From the NCBI GenBank assembly GCA_025054715.1, contig JANWYH010000003.1, positions 60,781-124,780 of the forward strand: DNA of 64,000 nt, given 5' to 3'. Below, piece after piece: positions 17,065 through 25,288 of this stretch. Source of the DNA: Pyrinomonadaceae bacterium. Its GTDB lineage: Bacteria > Acidobacteriota > Blastocatellia > Pyrinomonadales > Pyrinomonadaceae. The notes under the pieces are model-generated. The model had not been told where the DNA came from. It searched no databases and worked only from the letters and a program-made list of their open reading frames with translations. Within the stretch, counting starts at the first letter, position 1. The number at the start of each line of letters is the position of its first letter. A program made the translations under genes and the position numbers.

Positions 17065-17694
17065 ATGATTATAGGAATCTGTGGCGGAACTGGTTCTGGA
17101 AAGACTACTATTGCTAAAAAAATAATTGAAACCGTCGGTAAAGAGAAAGTTGTTTTAATAGAACAAGATTCATACTATCGAAATTTAGCAGACATGCCGC
17201 TAGATGAAAGGCATCAAGCAAATTTTGATCACCCTGACTCGATTGACAGTGAAATGCTTGCCAATCATCTGAAAAGATTAAAACTTGGTCAACCCATAGA
17301 CATGCCCATCTATGACTTCAAAACGCATACAAGAAGTCCTAAAACTGAAAGAGTTGAACCAAAACCTGTTGTAATCGTTGAAGGAATACTAATTTTTGCC
17401 GAGCCTAAAATTCTTGAACTCTTAGACGTAAAAATCTACGTCGATACTCCAGATGATATTCGCTTCATACGTCGCCTCCAACGCGACATAACAGAACGCG
17501 GAAGAACTGTCGAATCCGTTATCGAACAATATCTTAAAACTGTAAGACCCATGCATTTTGAATTCGTTGAGCCCTCGAAACGCTTTGCCGATATAATCAT
17601 ACCCGAAGGCGGAAACACCGAAATAGGCATCGAGTTCATCTGCAGTAAGATAAGAGAAGAAATAGAAAAGGTTTCGCTCCCTTCGGGGATCTAG
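17065..17694 (+). CDS. udk: Uridine/cytidine kinase
   Basis: 209 residues from the ATG at 17065, which gives the normal family length; an upstream TTG at 17029 would add 12 unlike residues. The P-loop is GGTGSGKTT at the N-terminus. EQDSYYRNLADMP is the substrate-binding loop, and FDHPDSID and PIYDFKTHTR are family motifs. It phosphorylates uridine and cytidine in pyrimidine salvage, complementing the de novo pyr genes at 53856-57866. Confidence 0.95.
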   Translation: MIIGICGGTGSGKTTIAKKIIETVGKEKVVLIEQDSYYRNLADMPLDERHQANFDHPDSIDSEMLANHLKRLKLGQPIDMPIYDFKTHTRSPKTERVEPKPVVIVEGILIFAEPKILELLDVKIYVDTPDDIRFIRRLQRDITERGRTVESVIEQYLKTVRPMHFEFVEPSKRFADIIIPEGGNTEIGIEFICSKIREEIEKVSLPSGI

Positions 17695-17786
17695 TTTTTT
17701 CTTACGCATACAAAGAAGCGTTTGCATACTTGAATTTTTTCTAGAAATGTAATATGTTTATTACAAATAGAATTAGGAGTAATAAG

Positions 17787-18056
17787 ATGAAAGAACAAGT
17801 TTTCTTCAATGACGAAGCTATTGACAAGCTCATGGGCGTCGTGATGGTCTTAGCAAGCGAGGTATATATTCTCCGAGATAGACTTAAAGCTATAGAAAAG
17901 CTATTAGATGAACGAGGATTTATATCTTCGGACGAGATAGAAAATAGTCCTTTCAGTATAGAGCCTTCGGAAAGAGAAAAATTTATTCAAAGACTTTTCG
18001 ATCCGATTTTGCCAAAAGCGTCTTCAAAAGTGGAAAGCGAATTTCAAATAGATTAA
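17787..18056 (+). CDS. Small protein at head of methyltransferase/cupin operon, function unknown
   Basis: 89 residues from the ATG at 17787, preceded by TTAGGAG at a 6-base distance; a longer frame from 17754 lacks a ribosome site. It is mostly helical (VMVLASEVYILRDRLKAIEKLLDERG), with an acidic C-terminus and no Cys, signal or membrane segment. It may be a small coiled-coil partner. It is followed 13 bases later by the methyltransferase, with which it is probably co-transcribed. Confidence 0.7.
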   Translation: MKEQVFFNDEAIDKLMGVVMVLASEVYILRDRLKAIEKLLDERGFISSDEIENSPFSIEPSEREKFIQRLFDPILPKASSKVESEFQID

Positions 18057-18069
18057 GGAGGTTGCTGTG

Positions 18070-19161
18070 ATGAAACCAACACCCAAAAAGAAAGTCGAGA
18101 TAAGACCGGATCGTTCTACAAAGGCTTTTCAAGATTTCTTACTTGGAGCAAAGCTGTATTGGGGAAGCAAGCTTTATCAAGCTCTTTATGACGAATACCG
18201 TGAAAAGGTTTCTCTAAGAAAAGGAATTGAGCCCGAAAGCTTCAAGGAAGCCGAGCAAATGATGAAGGGCACAACATATTCGTTTTTTGCATGGCTTGAA
18301 CGTCATATACAGAGATTAAAATACTCCGATCCAATTTACGGACTAGTCGCAGCAGCTAACCGCCAAAGAGAAGAGCTCCTGCAAGCCTTGGATGAGATTC
18401 AGCCAAACGAGCATTTGAGATTGAATCCTTCCATAAAATTTCCTAGATACTATGAAGCGGTTGATTTTCATCAACACCCGGGCGGCGTCTCAGGTGACGA
18501 GCTTGCTGGATTTGTTTATGAGTATGCACGCAAGACAACTGTGCCTCATTTCATTCATGAAGACGATCTGCATTTTAGAATGGCTCGAGCCGTTCCCAAA
18601 GGCGATTACAAAAGAATTCTAGATTTTGGTTGCGGAGTAGGAAAGAGCACGTATCCATTTAAGGACTTATATCCAGAAGCAGAAGTGCATGGTTGCGATA
18701 TTTCTGCGCCTTGCTTGAAGGTTGCGCACTTAAGAGCAAAAGAATCTGGAAGAGAAATTTTCTATTCTCAGCAAAACATGGAAGCAACAGATTACCCGGA
18801 CGAGTATTTTGATCTCGTTCACACAACATTTATTCAACACGAATTTCCGCTTCATGCCTTAGAGAAAATCACTCGCGAAGCCTACAGAATACTTAAACCC
18901 GGCGGTCTATATGTAAATTTAGACTTTCACAGCGCACCAGGTGGAATGTTCGGTAAGTTCTGTTATTTCGGACATTCAAAACGTAATAACGAAGTCTTTA
19001 TGAGAGTGTTTCACGATTTTGACTACATCGGACTTCTGAGAAAAGTAGGTTTTTCTGAGGCTCAAATGCTTCCCTTTGACGACGGAACCGGCTACGTCTC
19101 ACAAGATGAAGTTCCAAAAAACTGGCGATTTCCATGGCAGCTTTTCGTCAGTAAAAAGTAA
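18070..19161 (+). CDS. Class I SAM-dependent methyltransferase
   Basis: 363 residues from the ATG at 18070, 8 bases after a perfect AGGAGG (18056-18061); a GTG at 18067 is possible but too close. The first 170 residues are a helical domain of unknown role (LGAKLYWGSKLYQALYDEYREK). The methyltransferase fold begins at ILDFGCGVGKSTYPF (motif I), with VHGCDIS, FDLVHTTF and YRILKPGGLYVNLDF following. The substrate is unknown. The cupin gene begins 3 bases later, and the pair probably acts on the same compound. Confidence 0.88.
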   Translation: MKPTPKKKVEIRPDRSTKAFQDFLLGAKLYWGSKLYQALYDEYREKVSLRKGIEPESFKEAEQMMKGTTYSFFAWLERHIQRLKYSDPIYGLVAAANRQREELLQALDEIQPNEHLRLNPSIKFPRYYEAVDFHQHPGGVSGDELAGFVYEYARKTTVPHFIHEDDLHFRMARAVPKGDYKRILDFGCGVGKSTYPFKDLYPEAEVHGCDISAPCLKVAHLRAKESGREIFYSQQNMEATDYPDEYFDLVHTTFIQHEFPLHALEKITREAYRILKPGGLYVNLDFHSAPGGMFGKFCYFGHSKRNNEVFMRVFHDFDYIGLLRKVGFSEAQMLPFDDGTGYVSQDEVPKNWRFPWQLFVSKK

Positions 19162-19164
19162 TTT

Positions 19165-19959
19165 ATGGTTTGGGAAAGAAAACACATAGAGTTTATATAT
19201 TTCGACGAAATTGACTACAAACCGTTAGAAGCAAAAGGATTACCTCCAGGACTTGAGCTTAAAATCCTCAGCATTGATGAATCAGACGGTGCTTTAAGCG
19301 GTCTTCTGAGAATTCCACCCGGATGGCAAGCCGACCTAGATTTTACTTTTACAACTCCCGAACACCTTTTTATCTTGCAAGGTGATCTTACGATAAATGG
19401 AAAAACCCTAACAGAACAGTTCTATTCTTATCATCCGAAAGGAGCTTCACATGGCAATATGTACAGTCAAAACGGGTGCGAGGCAATTGTTATGTGGGAT
19501 GCAAAATTTTCTGTCAATATAAACGAAAAAGGCTCGGACGAAGGGATAATAGTCAAGGATACAATAAACATGAACTGGGAACCCACAATAGCCGAAGGAC
19601 CTCAAGCAGGCATTATGGTAAAAATGCTTAGATTCGTTCCTGATACAGGTGAAATGACCTTTCTAGTAGGGATTTTACCAAACTGGAAGGAAACCAGACA
19701 AAGACATCACGCATGCGTAGAAGAAAGTTTTAAAATATTCGGAGACATGAACCTCAATACCAATCTAGGCGATAAACTTTTAATGGGCGAAAGAAGCTAT
19801 TTTTATCGTCCTCCATGGATAAAACACGGTCCCTTATACACTAGAAAAGGCACCATGTCACTTGTCAGAACTAGCTCATGGCTAGAAAACCGATACATGC
19901 CTCTTGAAGAAGATGAGGAATATCTAAAATTTCTAAAGGAAAAATCTCCTAACAACTAA
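19165..19959 (+). CDS. Cupin-fold protein (DUF4437-like)
   Basis: 264 residues with two cupin-like barrels. In the first, PEHLFILQGDLTINGK and HPKGASHG carry the usual Gly and His pattern. In the second, WKETRQRHHACVEESFKIFGD and YFYRPPWIKHGP supply possible metal-ligand His and Glu. Whether it is an enzyme or a small-molecule binding protein cannot be told. It is the last gene of the operon at 17787-19959. Confidence 0.75.
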   Translation: MVWERKHIEFIYFDEIDYKPLEAKGLPPGLELKILSIDESDGALSGLLRIPPGWQADLDFTFTTPEHLFILQGDLTINGKTLTEQFYSYHPKGASHGNMYSQNGCEAIVMWDAKFSVNINEKGSDEGIIVKDTINMNWEPTIAEGPQAGIMVKMLRFVPDTGEMTFLVGILPNWKETRQRHHACVEESFKIFGDMNLNTNLGDKLLMGERSYFYRPPWIKHGPLYTRKGTMSLVRTSSWLENRYMPLEEDEEYLKFLKEKSPNN

Positions 19960-20191
19960 AAACTCATTGAGCAAAGTCCAGTATTCATCTGATCAGCACA
20001 GGTGTGCTTAAAATTTATAAGCGCTTCTCTAGAAGCTAAAAAGCAGTCATTCGAGAACACGAGTTGACAATCATAAAGGTTTTACGGCGAATTAGCGGGC
20101 GAGTTGTAAGCAAAGTATTTAAAAAGACTGTTTGAAAAATAGGAGCGCGAAAACTAAAATTTTAATTAGATGACTTTGAAAACTAAAAGAA

Positions 20192-20212
20192 TAAGCTTTC
20201 ATCAAAAGCTTA
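20192..20212 (+). promoter_or_regulatory. Hairpin in the ftsH leader
   Basis: TAAGCTTT-catca-AAAGCTTA, an 8-bp stem ending 16 bases before the GGAGGA of ftsH. It could influence translation or mRNA stability. No CIRCE element is seen. The remaining intergenic sequence (19960-20239) shows nothing else I can support. Confidence 0.3.
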
Positions 20213-20239
20213 GAAATTGACATTTTCGGAGGAAAGAAG

Positions 20240-22195
20240 TTGAGCAACAAAGCAAAAAATACTCTGTTATGGCTGATGATTATTTCTAGCGCTCTACTAT
20301 TCGTTTGGTTTATACAAAAAACACAAAGTGGTAGGAGTCCACAAGAGCTTAGCATTGATCAAGCCATAACAAGAATAAAAAACAAAGACTTCAAAGAAGC
20401 ATACTTCAAACAAAGTCAAGTCGAATTTACCGACGTAAATAATGCAAAATTTTACACTAAGATTGGTGAAACTAGCCGCAATGTTTTGATGCAAGAAGTA
20501 GTAAAACAGAACGAGACTAGCCCTTCTTCACCAATCAAAATATACGAAGAAGAACCTTCTAGCGGTATTTTCTGGTATCTTCTTATTCAAAGTCTTCCGT
20601 TTTTGCTTCTTATAGGCATTTTAATTTTCACACTACGACAGATGCAGGTTGGTGGAAATAAAGCTTTAAGTTTTGGAAAGTCGAGAGCAAAGCTACTAAG
20701 TGGACAACAAAAGCGTGTCACTTTCAAGGATGTAGCCGGCGTTGACGAAGCAAAAGAAGAACTGCAAGAAATTATAGAGTTTCTCAAAGACCCGCAAAAG
20801 TTTCAAAGACTAGGAGGTAGAATTCCAAAGGGCGTTTTGATGGTTGGACCGCCCGGTACTGGAAAGACACTTTTAGCGAAAGCTGTTGCTGGCGAAGCTA
20901 ACGTTCCTTTCTTTTCTATCTCGGGCTCGGACTTTGTCGAAATGTTTGTCGGAGTCGGGGCGTCAAGAGTTCGCGATTTATTTGAACAAGGGAAGAAGAA
21001 TGCGCCCTGCATAATTTTCATTGATGAAATAGATGCTGTTGGACGTCATCGCGGAGCCGGGCTTGGTGGAGGGCACGACGAAAGAGAACAAACTCTAAAT
21101 CAACTGCTTGTGGAAATGGATGGTTTCGAGTCAAACGATGGCGTCATTCTAATGGCTTCAACTAACCGACCTGATGTTTTAGACCCTGCACTTCTTCGTC
21201 CTGGAAGATTCGACCGTCGTATCGTAGTTGGTCGTCCTGACGTTAAAGGAAGAGAAGAAATTCTGAAGGTTCACACAAGAAAGATACCACTAGCTGATGA
21301 CGTTGATATAAGCGTCATTGCAAGAAGCACTCCAGGTTTTACTGGGGCTGACCTTGCTAATCTCGTCAACGAAGCTGCCCTTAATGCAGCACGGCACAAC
21401 AAAAAGGTAGTGACAATGGCAGATTTCGAGATAGCAAAAGATAAAGTCCTCATGGGAGCAGAACGCAAATCAATGGTTATATCCGAGGAAGAAAAAAAGC
21501 TTACTGCATATCATGAAGCCGGCCACACATTGGTAAGCTTGAAGGTTCCATCTGCTGATCCTATTCATAAGGTTACCATAATTCCACGTGGAATGGCTCT
21601 TGGCGTAACTCAACAGCTTCCAGAAGGTGATAGACATAGCTATACAAAAGAATATCTCTTAGGACAAATAGCTATTCTAATGGGCGGAAGATTAGCTGAG
21701 GAAATCTTTTTCGGAGAAGAAAGAATAACTACTGGTGCTTCAAATGATATTGAAAAGGCGACAGAAATAGCCCGTGCAATGGTCTGCGAATATGGAATGA
21801 GCGATCTAGGACCTCTGGCTTTCGGCAAAAAGGAAGAGCAGATCTTCTTGGGTAAAGAAATAGCTCAACATCGAAACTACTCTGAAGATACAGCAATCAA
21901 AATAGACCAAGAGGTTAGAAAAATTGTCTCAGAGCAGTATGAAAGAGCAAGAAAAATCATTTTAGACAATAAAGACACGCTCGTAAGGCTTGCCGAAGAG
22001 CTAATCAAACGCGAAACTCTTGATGGATTGCAAGTAAGACGAATTGCTGCCGGGCTTTCGATCGAAGATGAAAGCTCTTCCTCTGATTCTGCAAATAACA
22101 AAGGTGGCAAGGCAAAAGAAGAAAAGAAAACCCTAGAAAAGCTCAAAGACAGTATAATATCTCCGGTAACTCCAAATAACCCAGCCACAGCTTAA
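20240..22195 (+). CDS. ftsH: ATP-dependent zinc metalloprotease FtsH
   Basis: 651 residues starting at TTG, preceded by CGGAGGA (20227-20233). It has two membrane spans (about 10-28 and 113-135) around a periplasmic domain. The AAA ATPase has Walker A GPPGTGKT (about 205), Walker [10 protein letters not shown] and the second region of homology [19 protein letters not shown]. The zinc protease motif is HEAGH near residue 424. The C-terminal tail is low-complexity. It performs quality control of membrane and regulatory proteins. It is a single-gene unit with its own leader hairpin and terminator-like hairpin. Confidence 0.97.
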   Translation: MSNKAKNTLLWLMIISSALLFVWFIQKTQSGRSPQELSIDQAITRIKNKDFKEAYFKQSQVEFTDVNNAKFYTKIGETSRNVLMQEVVKQNETSPSSPIKIYEEEPSSGIFWYLLIQSLPFLLLIGILIFTLRQMQVGGNKALSFGKSRAKLLSGQQKRVTFKDVAGVDEAKEELQEIIEFLKDPQKFQRLGGRIPKGVLMVGPPGTGKTLLAKAVAGEANVPFFSISGSDFVEMFVGVGASRVRDLFEQGKKNAPCIIFIDEIDAVGRHRGAGLGGGHDEREQTLNQLLVEMDGFESNDGVILMASTNRPDVLDPALLRPGRFDRRIVVGRPDVKGREEILKVHTRKIPLADDVDISVIARSTPGFTGADLANLVNEAALNAARHNKKVVTMADFEIAKDKVLMGAERKSMVISEEEKKLTAYHEAGHTLVSLKVPSADPIHKVTIIPRGMALGVTQQLPEGDRHSYTKEYLLGQIAILMGGRLAEEIFFGEERITTGASNDIEKATEIARAMVCEYGMSDLGPLAFGKKEEQIFLGKEIAQHRNYSEDTAIKIDQEVRKIVSEQYERARKIILDNKDTLVRLAEELIKRETLDGLQVRRIAAGLSIEDESSSSDSANNKGGKAKEEKKTLEKLKDSIISPVTPNNPATA

Positions 22196-22198
22196 TGT

Positions 22199-22232
22199 GA
22201 TAAAGGTGGAGTAGCTGCTCTCCGCCTTTATC
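22199..22232 (+). terminator. Terminator-like hairpin after ftsH
   Basis: GATAAAGGTGGAG (22199-22211) pairs with CTCCGCCTTTATC-type sequence (22220-22232): 13 pairs with one G-T wobble. No T tract follows, so it may be a stabilising or Rho-assisted element. Confidence 0.5.
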
Positions 22233-22353
22233 CCCACAGCTATATCCGAATTGAAAAAGCCATTAATACTCTTCAGTAAAACTAAAAGCTATGTTAAACT
22301 TTTTGTAAGCTTAAAATACTGAAACAATAAGCTTTGAGGAAGGGAGTTCAAGG

Positions 22354-24177
22354 ATGACCTTCGGAGATAATGTAAAAGGTTTTGAAAAGCTTCAGCAAAC
22401 GATCCCACACTTCATAATGGAGTCATTCCGACGTAATGAGAATAGAGACATCCTACATTGCAAAGTAGGTAACGACTGGCAAAGATTCTCAGGCAAAAAG
22501 GCAAAAGAAAAGGTAAGGTGCTTATCATTAGCTCTGAAAGCACTAGGAGTGGAAAAAGGCGATCGGTTGGCTATTATTTCAGAAAACCGTCCGGAATGGT
22601 CTTTCACAGATTTAGCAATTTTATCTTTGGGAGCCGTCACGGTTCCTATTTTCACGACTCAAGCCGTAGAGCAAATAAGATACATACTGGAAAACTCAGG
22701 CTCAAAAATTTTGTTTGTATCAAACAAGAAAATTCTTGGTCATGCTGAACCTGCAATAGCAACTGTCGAAAGATTAGAAAAGATAATCCTTTTTGACGAA
22801 GACGCAAAACCAGAAAACAATGGCAAATACTTAACTTTGAAGGAACTTGAAAGCTTAGGTTCAACCGTTGAGGACAGCTACGAAAAACTAATCTCAGAGA
22901 TTTCCACCGAAGACCTTGCAACCATAATTTACACTTCTGGCACTACAGGGGAGCCAAAAGGTGTGATGCTGACTCATAAAAACTTCACGACAAACATACT
23001 AGCAATTTCAAAAGGGTTACCCATTCTTAAAACAGATCGTTCTCTTGCCGTCTTGCCGCTATCTCACATCTTTGAAAGATGCGTTTTTTACATCCTTTGT
23101 TCAAACGGGGTTTCCATTCACTATTGTCCATCATTTGACCAACTAGCTTCTCTTATGGGCGAGGTCAAACCAACTATTATGACTGCCGTTCCACGGCTTT
23201 TCGAACAGGTTTATCACAAAATAGTAAAGAAAGGAATGTCCGCAGGTGGTTGGAAAACAAAGCTCTTTGTCTGGGCTTTGGACATAGGTCAGAAATACTG
23301 GGATGCAAAAGAACATAAAAGAAAAGTACCAACAAATCTAGCCGTAAAACATGCAATAGCCGATAGACTGGTTTTTTCGAAATGGAGAGAGGCAATTGGT
23401 GGCAGACTGCGCTTTTTCGTATCTGGCGGCGCCCCGCTATCAAAAAAACTTGCTTATGCATTTTGGGCTGCTGGAATTCCCATATTACAGGGCTACGGTA
23501 TGACAGAAGCTTGCATTGTTTCGGCAAATCGTCCTGAAGACAATAAAGTAGGTTCTATTGGAAAACCCTTCGATGGAATCGAGATGAAAATTGACGAAAA
23601 TACTGGTGAGATTCTAGTTCGAGGCGATAACGTAATGCTTGGTTATTACGGTAAGCCTGAAGAGACTGCAAAAGTAATAGACGAACAAGGTTGGTATCAT
23701 ACGGGAGATGTAGGCTACATGGATGAAGACGGGCATTTTTACGTAACCGATAGACTCAAAGACCTATTCAAGCTTTCAAACGGAAAATACATTGCACCTC
23801 TACAAATAGAAAGTCTTCTAAAACAATCTCCTTTGATTTCCCAAGTAGTAGTAGTTGGAGCAGGAAGAAAACAAGTTGGGGCATTGATAGTACCTGACTG
23901 GATAACTCTTAGACAGACTCTCGAGGAAGAGGGATTTGATGTTAAAAATCTTACTAACGAAGAGCTATGCGAGGACCCAGCAGTTATAAAAAGAATTCAA
24001 AAAGATGCTTACGAACTAACTAAGGAATTAAGCGAGTACGAAAGAGTAAGGCGTGTTTACTTGCTACCGAGGGAATTTTCGATTGACAAGGGCGAAATGA
24101 CGCCCACTTTGAAAATTAAACGCAGCGTAATTGATGAAAAATATTCAGAAGCTATTGACGAAATTTGTGGCTCTTAA
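22354..24177 (+). CDS. Long-chain acyl-CoA synthetase (AMP-forming)
   Basis: 607 residues of the ANL superfamily. The AMP-binding motif is IIYTSGTTGEPKGVMLTH (about 192-209). GYGMTEACIVS and GWYHTGDVGYMDEDGHFYVTDRLKDLFKLSNGKYIAP match long-chain fatty-acid ligases (FadD15/FACL type). The C-terminal Lys lies in KGEMTPTLKIKR. It activates fatty acids for beta-oxidation or lipid synthesis at the membrane. A GGAAGGGAG site precedes the ATG. The 3' end overlaps the convergent MerR/B12 gene by 33 bases. Confidence 0.93.
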   Translation: MTFGDNVKGFEKLQQTIPHFIMESFRRNENRDILHCKVGNDWQRFSGKKAKEKVRCLSLALKALGVEKGDRLAIISENRPEWSFTDLAILSLGAVTVPIFTTQAVEQIRYILENSGSKILFVSNKKILGHAEPAIATVERLEKIILFDEDAKPENNGKYLTLKELESLGSTVEDSYEKLISEISTEDLATIIYTSGTTGEPKGVMLTHKNFTTNILAISKGLPILKTDRSLAVLPLSHIFERCVFYILCSNGVSIHYCPSFDQLASLMGEVKPTIMTAVPRLFEQVYHKIVKKGMSAGGWKTKLFVWALDIGQKYWDAKEHKRKVPTNLAVKHAIADRLVFSKWREAIGGRLRFFVSGGAPLSKKLAYAFWAAGIPILQGYGMTEACIVSANRPEDNKVGSIGKPFDGIEMKIDENTGEILVRGDNVMLGYYGKPEETAKVIDEQGWYHTGDVGYMDEDGHFYVTDRLKDLFKLSNGKYIAPLQIESLLKQSPLISQVVVVGAGRKQVGALIVPDWITLRQTLEEEGFDVKNLTNEELCEDPAVIKRIQKDAYELTKELSEYERVRRVYLLPREFSIDKGEMTPTLKIKRSVIDEKYSEAIDEICGS

Positions 24178-25050
24178 ACGATCAAAATCTTCAATGAAAC
24201 GCGAAAGCTCGGAAAAGCTACTTGGATAATACTCAGCCGGAAATCTGCTACGCACGCGCTCATCCTGAAACATTCTGCCCCCAAGTATCACAGGTATTTT
24301 CAGTCTCGATATTCTTGAACGAAAATGTGAATAATCTCTCGCCAAGCGATCATAATCTTCCATGACAGTCGAGGCTATGCAGATTACTTCAGGGCTATGC
24401 ACTAAAGTCTCTTCTGCGAGAGAATAAACAGGAGTATTTGAGCCAAAGTTCATTACTTCCCAACCGTGTGACTCGAAAATCATTTGAGACAGATATGTAG
24501 GCAGCTCGTGAAAATCACCTTCAAAACTACAACAAAAAGCTAATCTTGCCTTCTGCTCCACGACCGGCATCGCACTCCTCAAACGAAAAAGCGAGCTATA
24601 AACCACTCTAGTTGCAAGATGCTCCTGGGCAACATTTATTTTACCCTCAAACCACAACTCACCAATTCTTCTCATTGCTGGGCTTATTATCTGATCAAAA
24701 ATCTCAGCCAGTGAATTTCCGTTAAGATAAGCTTTGATTAGAAAACTTCCAGCTTCCTCTTCACAACCAGCCAAAAGTGCCTTTAAGAATGATGGCTCGC
24801 CGCTGGTCCGTATCAGACCTTTTCTGTATCTTGTAAGACTAAGCGGTGTTTCGTCTCCTTGGCAACGCTTTAACCCAAGCCCTGTTTCAATTTGGAATTT
24901 CGCAACATCTTCGATCCGGAAGCGACGATGACCGCCTTTTGTTCTTTCAGATCTCAGTAAACCAGCTTCTGTCCAACGCTTTACCGTTGCATCGCTTACA
25001 CAAAAAAGCTTTGCTACTTCCTTCGTAGTAAGGGTTTTCTTGTTACTCAT
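24145..25050 (-). CDS. CarH-type MerR regulator with cobalamin-binding photoreceptor domain
   Basis: 301 residues from the ATG at 25050 (a GTG lies one codon upstream). The N-terminal MerR helix-turn-helix is LTTKEVAKLFCVSDATVKRW, with GGHRRFRIEDV as the wing. Next is a four-helix B12 cap with LWFEGKINVAQEH, where Trp, Glu and His keep the W-x9-EH spacing that packs against adenosylcobalamin in CarH. A Rossmann B12-binding domain follows, with the axial His in EGDFHELP and GSNTPVYSL. CarH proteins repress in the dark and release DNA in light. Its promoter lies back to back with that of a predicted small RNA. Confidence 0.88.
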   Translation of the reverse strand: MSNKKTLTTKEVAKLFCVSDATVKRWTEAGLLRSERTKGGHRRFRIEDVAKFQIETGLGLKRCQGDETPLSLTRYRKGLIRTSGEPSFLKALLAGCEEEAGSFLIKAYLNGNSLAEIFDQIISPAMRRIGELWFEGKINVAQEHLATRVVYSSLFRLRSAMPVVEQKARLAFCCSFEGDFHELPTYLSQMIFESHGWEVMNFGSNTPVYSLAEETLVHSPEVICIASTVMEDYDRLARDYSHFRSRISRLKIPVILGGRMFQDERVRSRFPAEYYPSSFSELSRFIEDFDRLRATNFVNSF

Positions 25051-25137
25051 CACCTAACAAAATTTTACTAAATCCGCACGATTCGTAACAGCCAAAATTT
25101 AATCATTATCTTTTTACCGAAAAAATATCAACCTAGC

Positions 25138-25166
25138 TTGACAAGCGTGATTTTTTCTTATAGTAT
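25138..25166 (+). promoter_or_regulatory. Strong sigma-70 promoter for predicted small RNA
   Basis: Consensus TTGACA (25138-25143), a 17-base spacer and TAGTAT (25161-25166). A divergent minus-strand -35 TTGATA (25126-25131), with a GATAAT/TAATGA -10, points to the MerR/B12 gene, so the two -35 boxes are only 6 bases apart. Confidence 0.6.
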
Positions 25167-25172
25167 AAAAAT

Positions 25173-25262
25173 CGCACAAACCGCTCAACCTTTGTGCAAA
25201 AGAACGAGCAAGGGAAGGTTAGTAAACAAAAAGTCGTTACCCTTTCTGGTAACGACTTTTTT
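25173..25262 (+). ncRNA. Predicted orphan small RNA, about 90 nt
   Basis: The start is inferred 7 bases after the -10 box and the end is the T run of a strong terminator. A 5' hairpin is formed by GCACAAA (25174-25180) and TTTGTGC (25191-25197) with a 10-base loop. The loop GCTC (25183-25186) is complementary to GAGC (25206-25209), and AACCTT (25187-25192) to AAGGTT (25215-25220), allowing a pseudoknot or alternative fold. No convincing ORF with a ribosome site is present. The next plus-strand gene is 1.5 kb away, so it is not an ordinary leader. It resembles no RNA family I recognise. Confidence 0.55.
25228..25262 (+). terminator. Rho-independent terminator of the small RNA
   Basis: AAAAAGTCGTTACC (25228-25241), loop ctttct, GGTAACGACTTTTTT (25248-25262): a stem of up to 14 pairs ending in a T run. 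The 5' A run makes it potentially bidirectional, so it may also serve the minus-strand Clp-like gene that ends at 25289. Confidence 0.8.
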
Positions 25263-25288
25263 ATTTGGGAAAGACTATTTTCAGGTTT

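Noticed and set aside
19960-20239. Heat-shock (CIRCE) element or RNA gene before ftsH
   Set aside because: Only a short 8-bp hairpin and an isolated TTGACA without a matching -10 were found.
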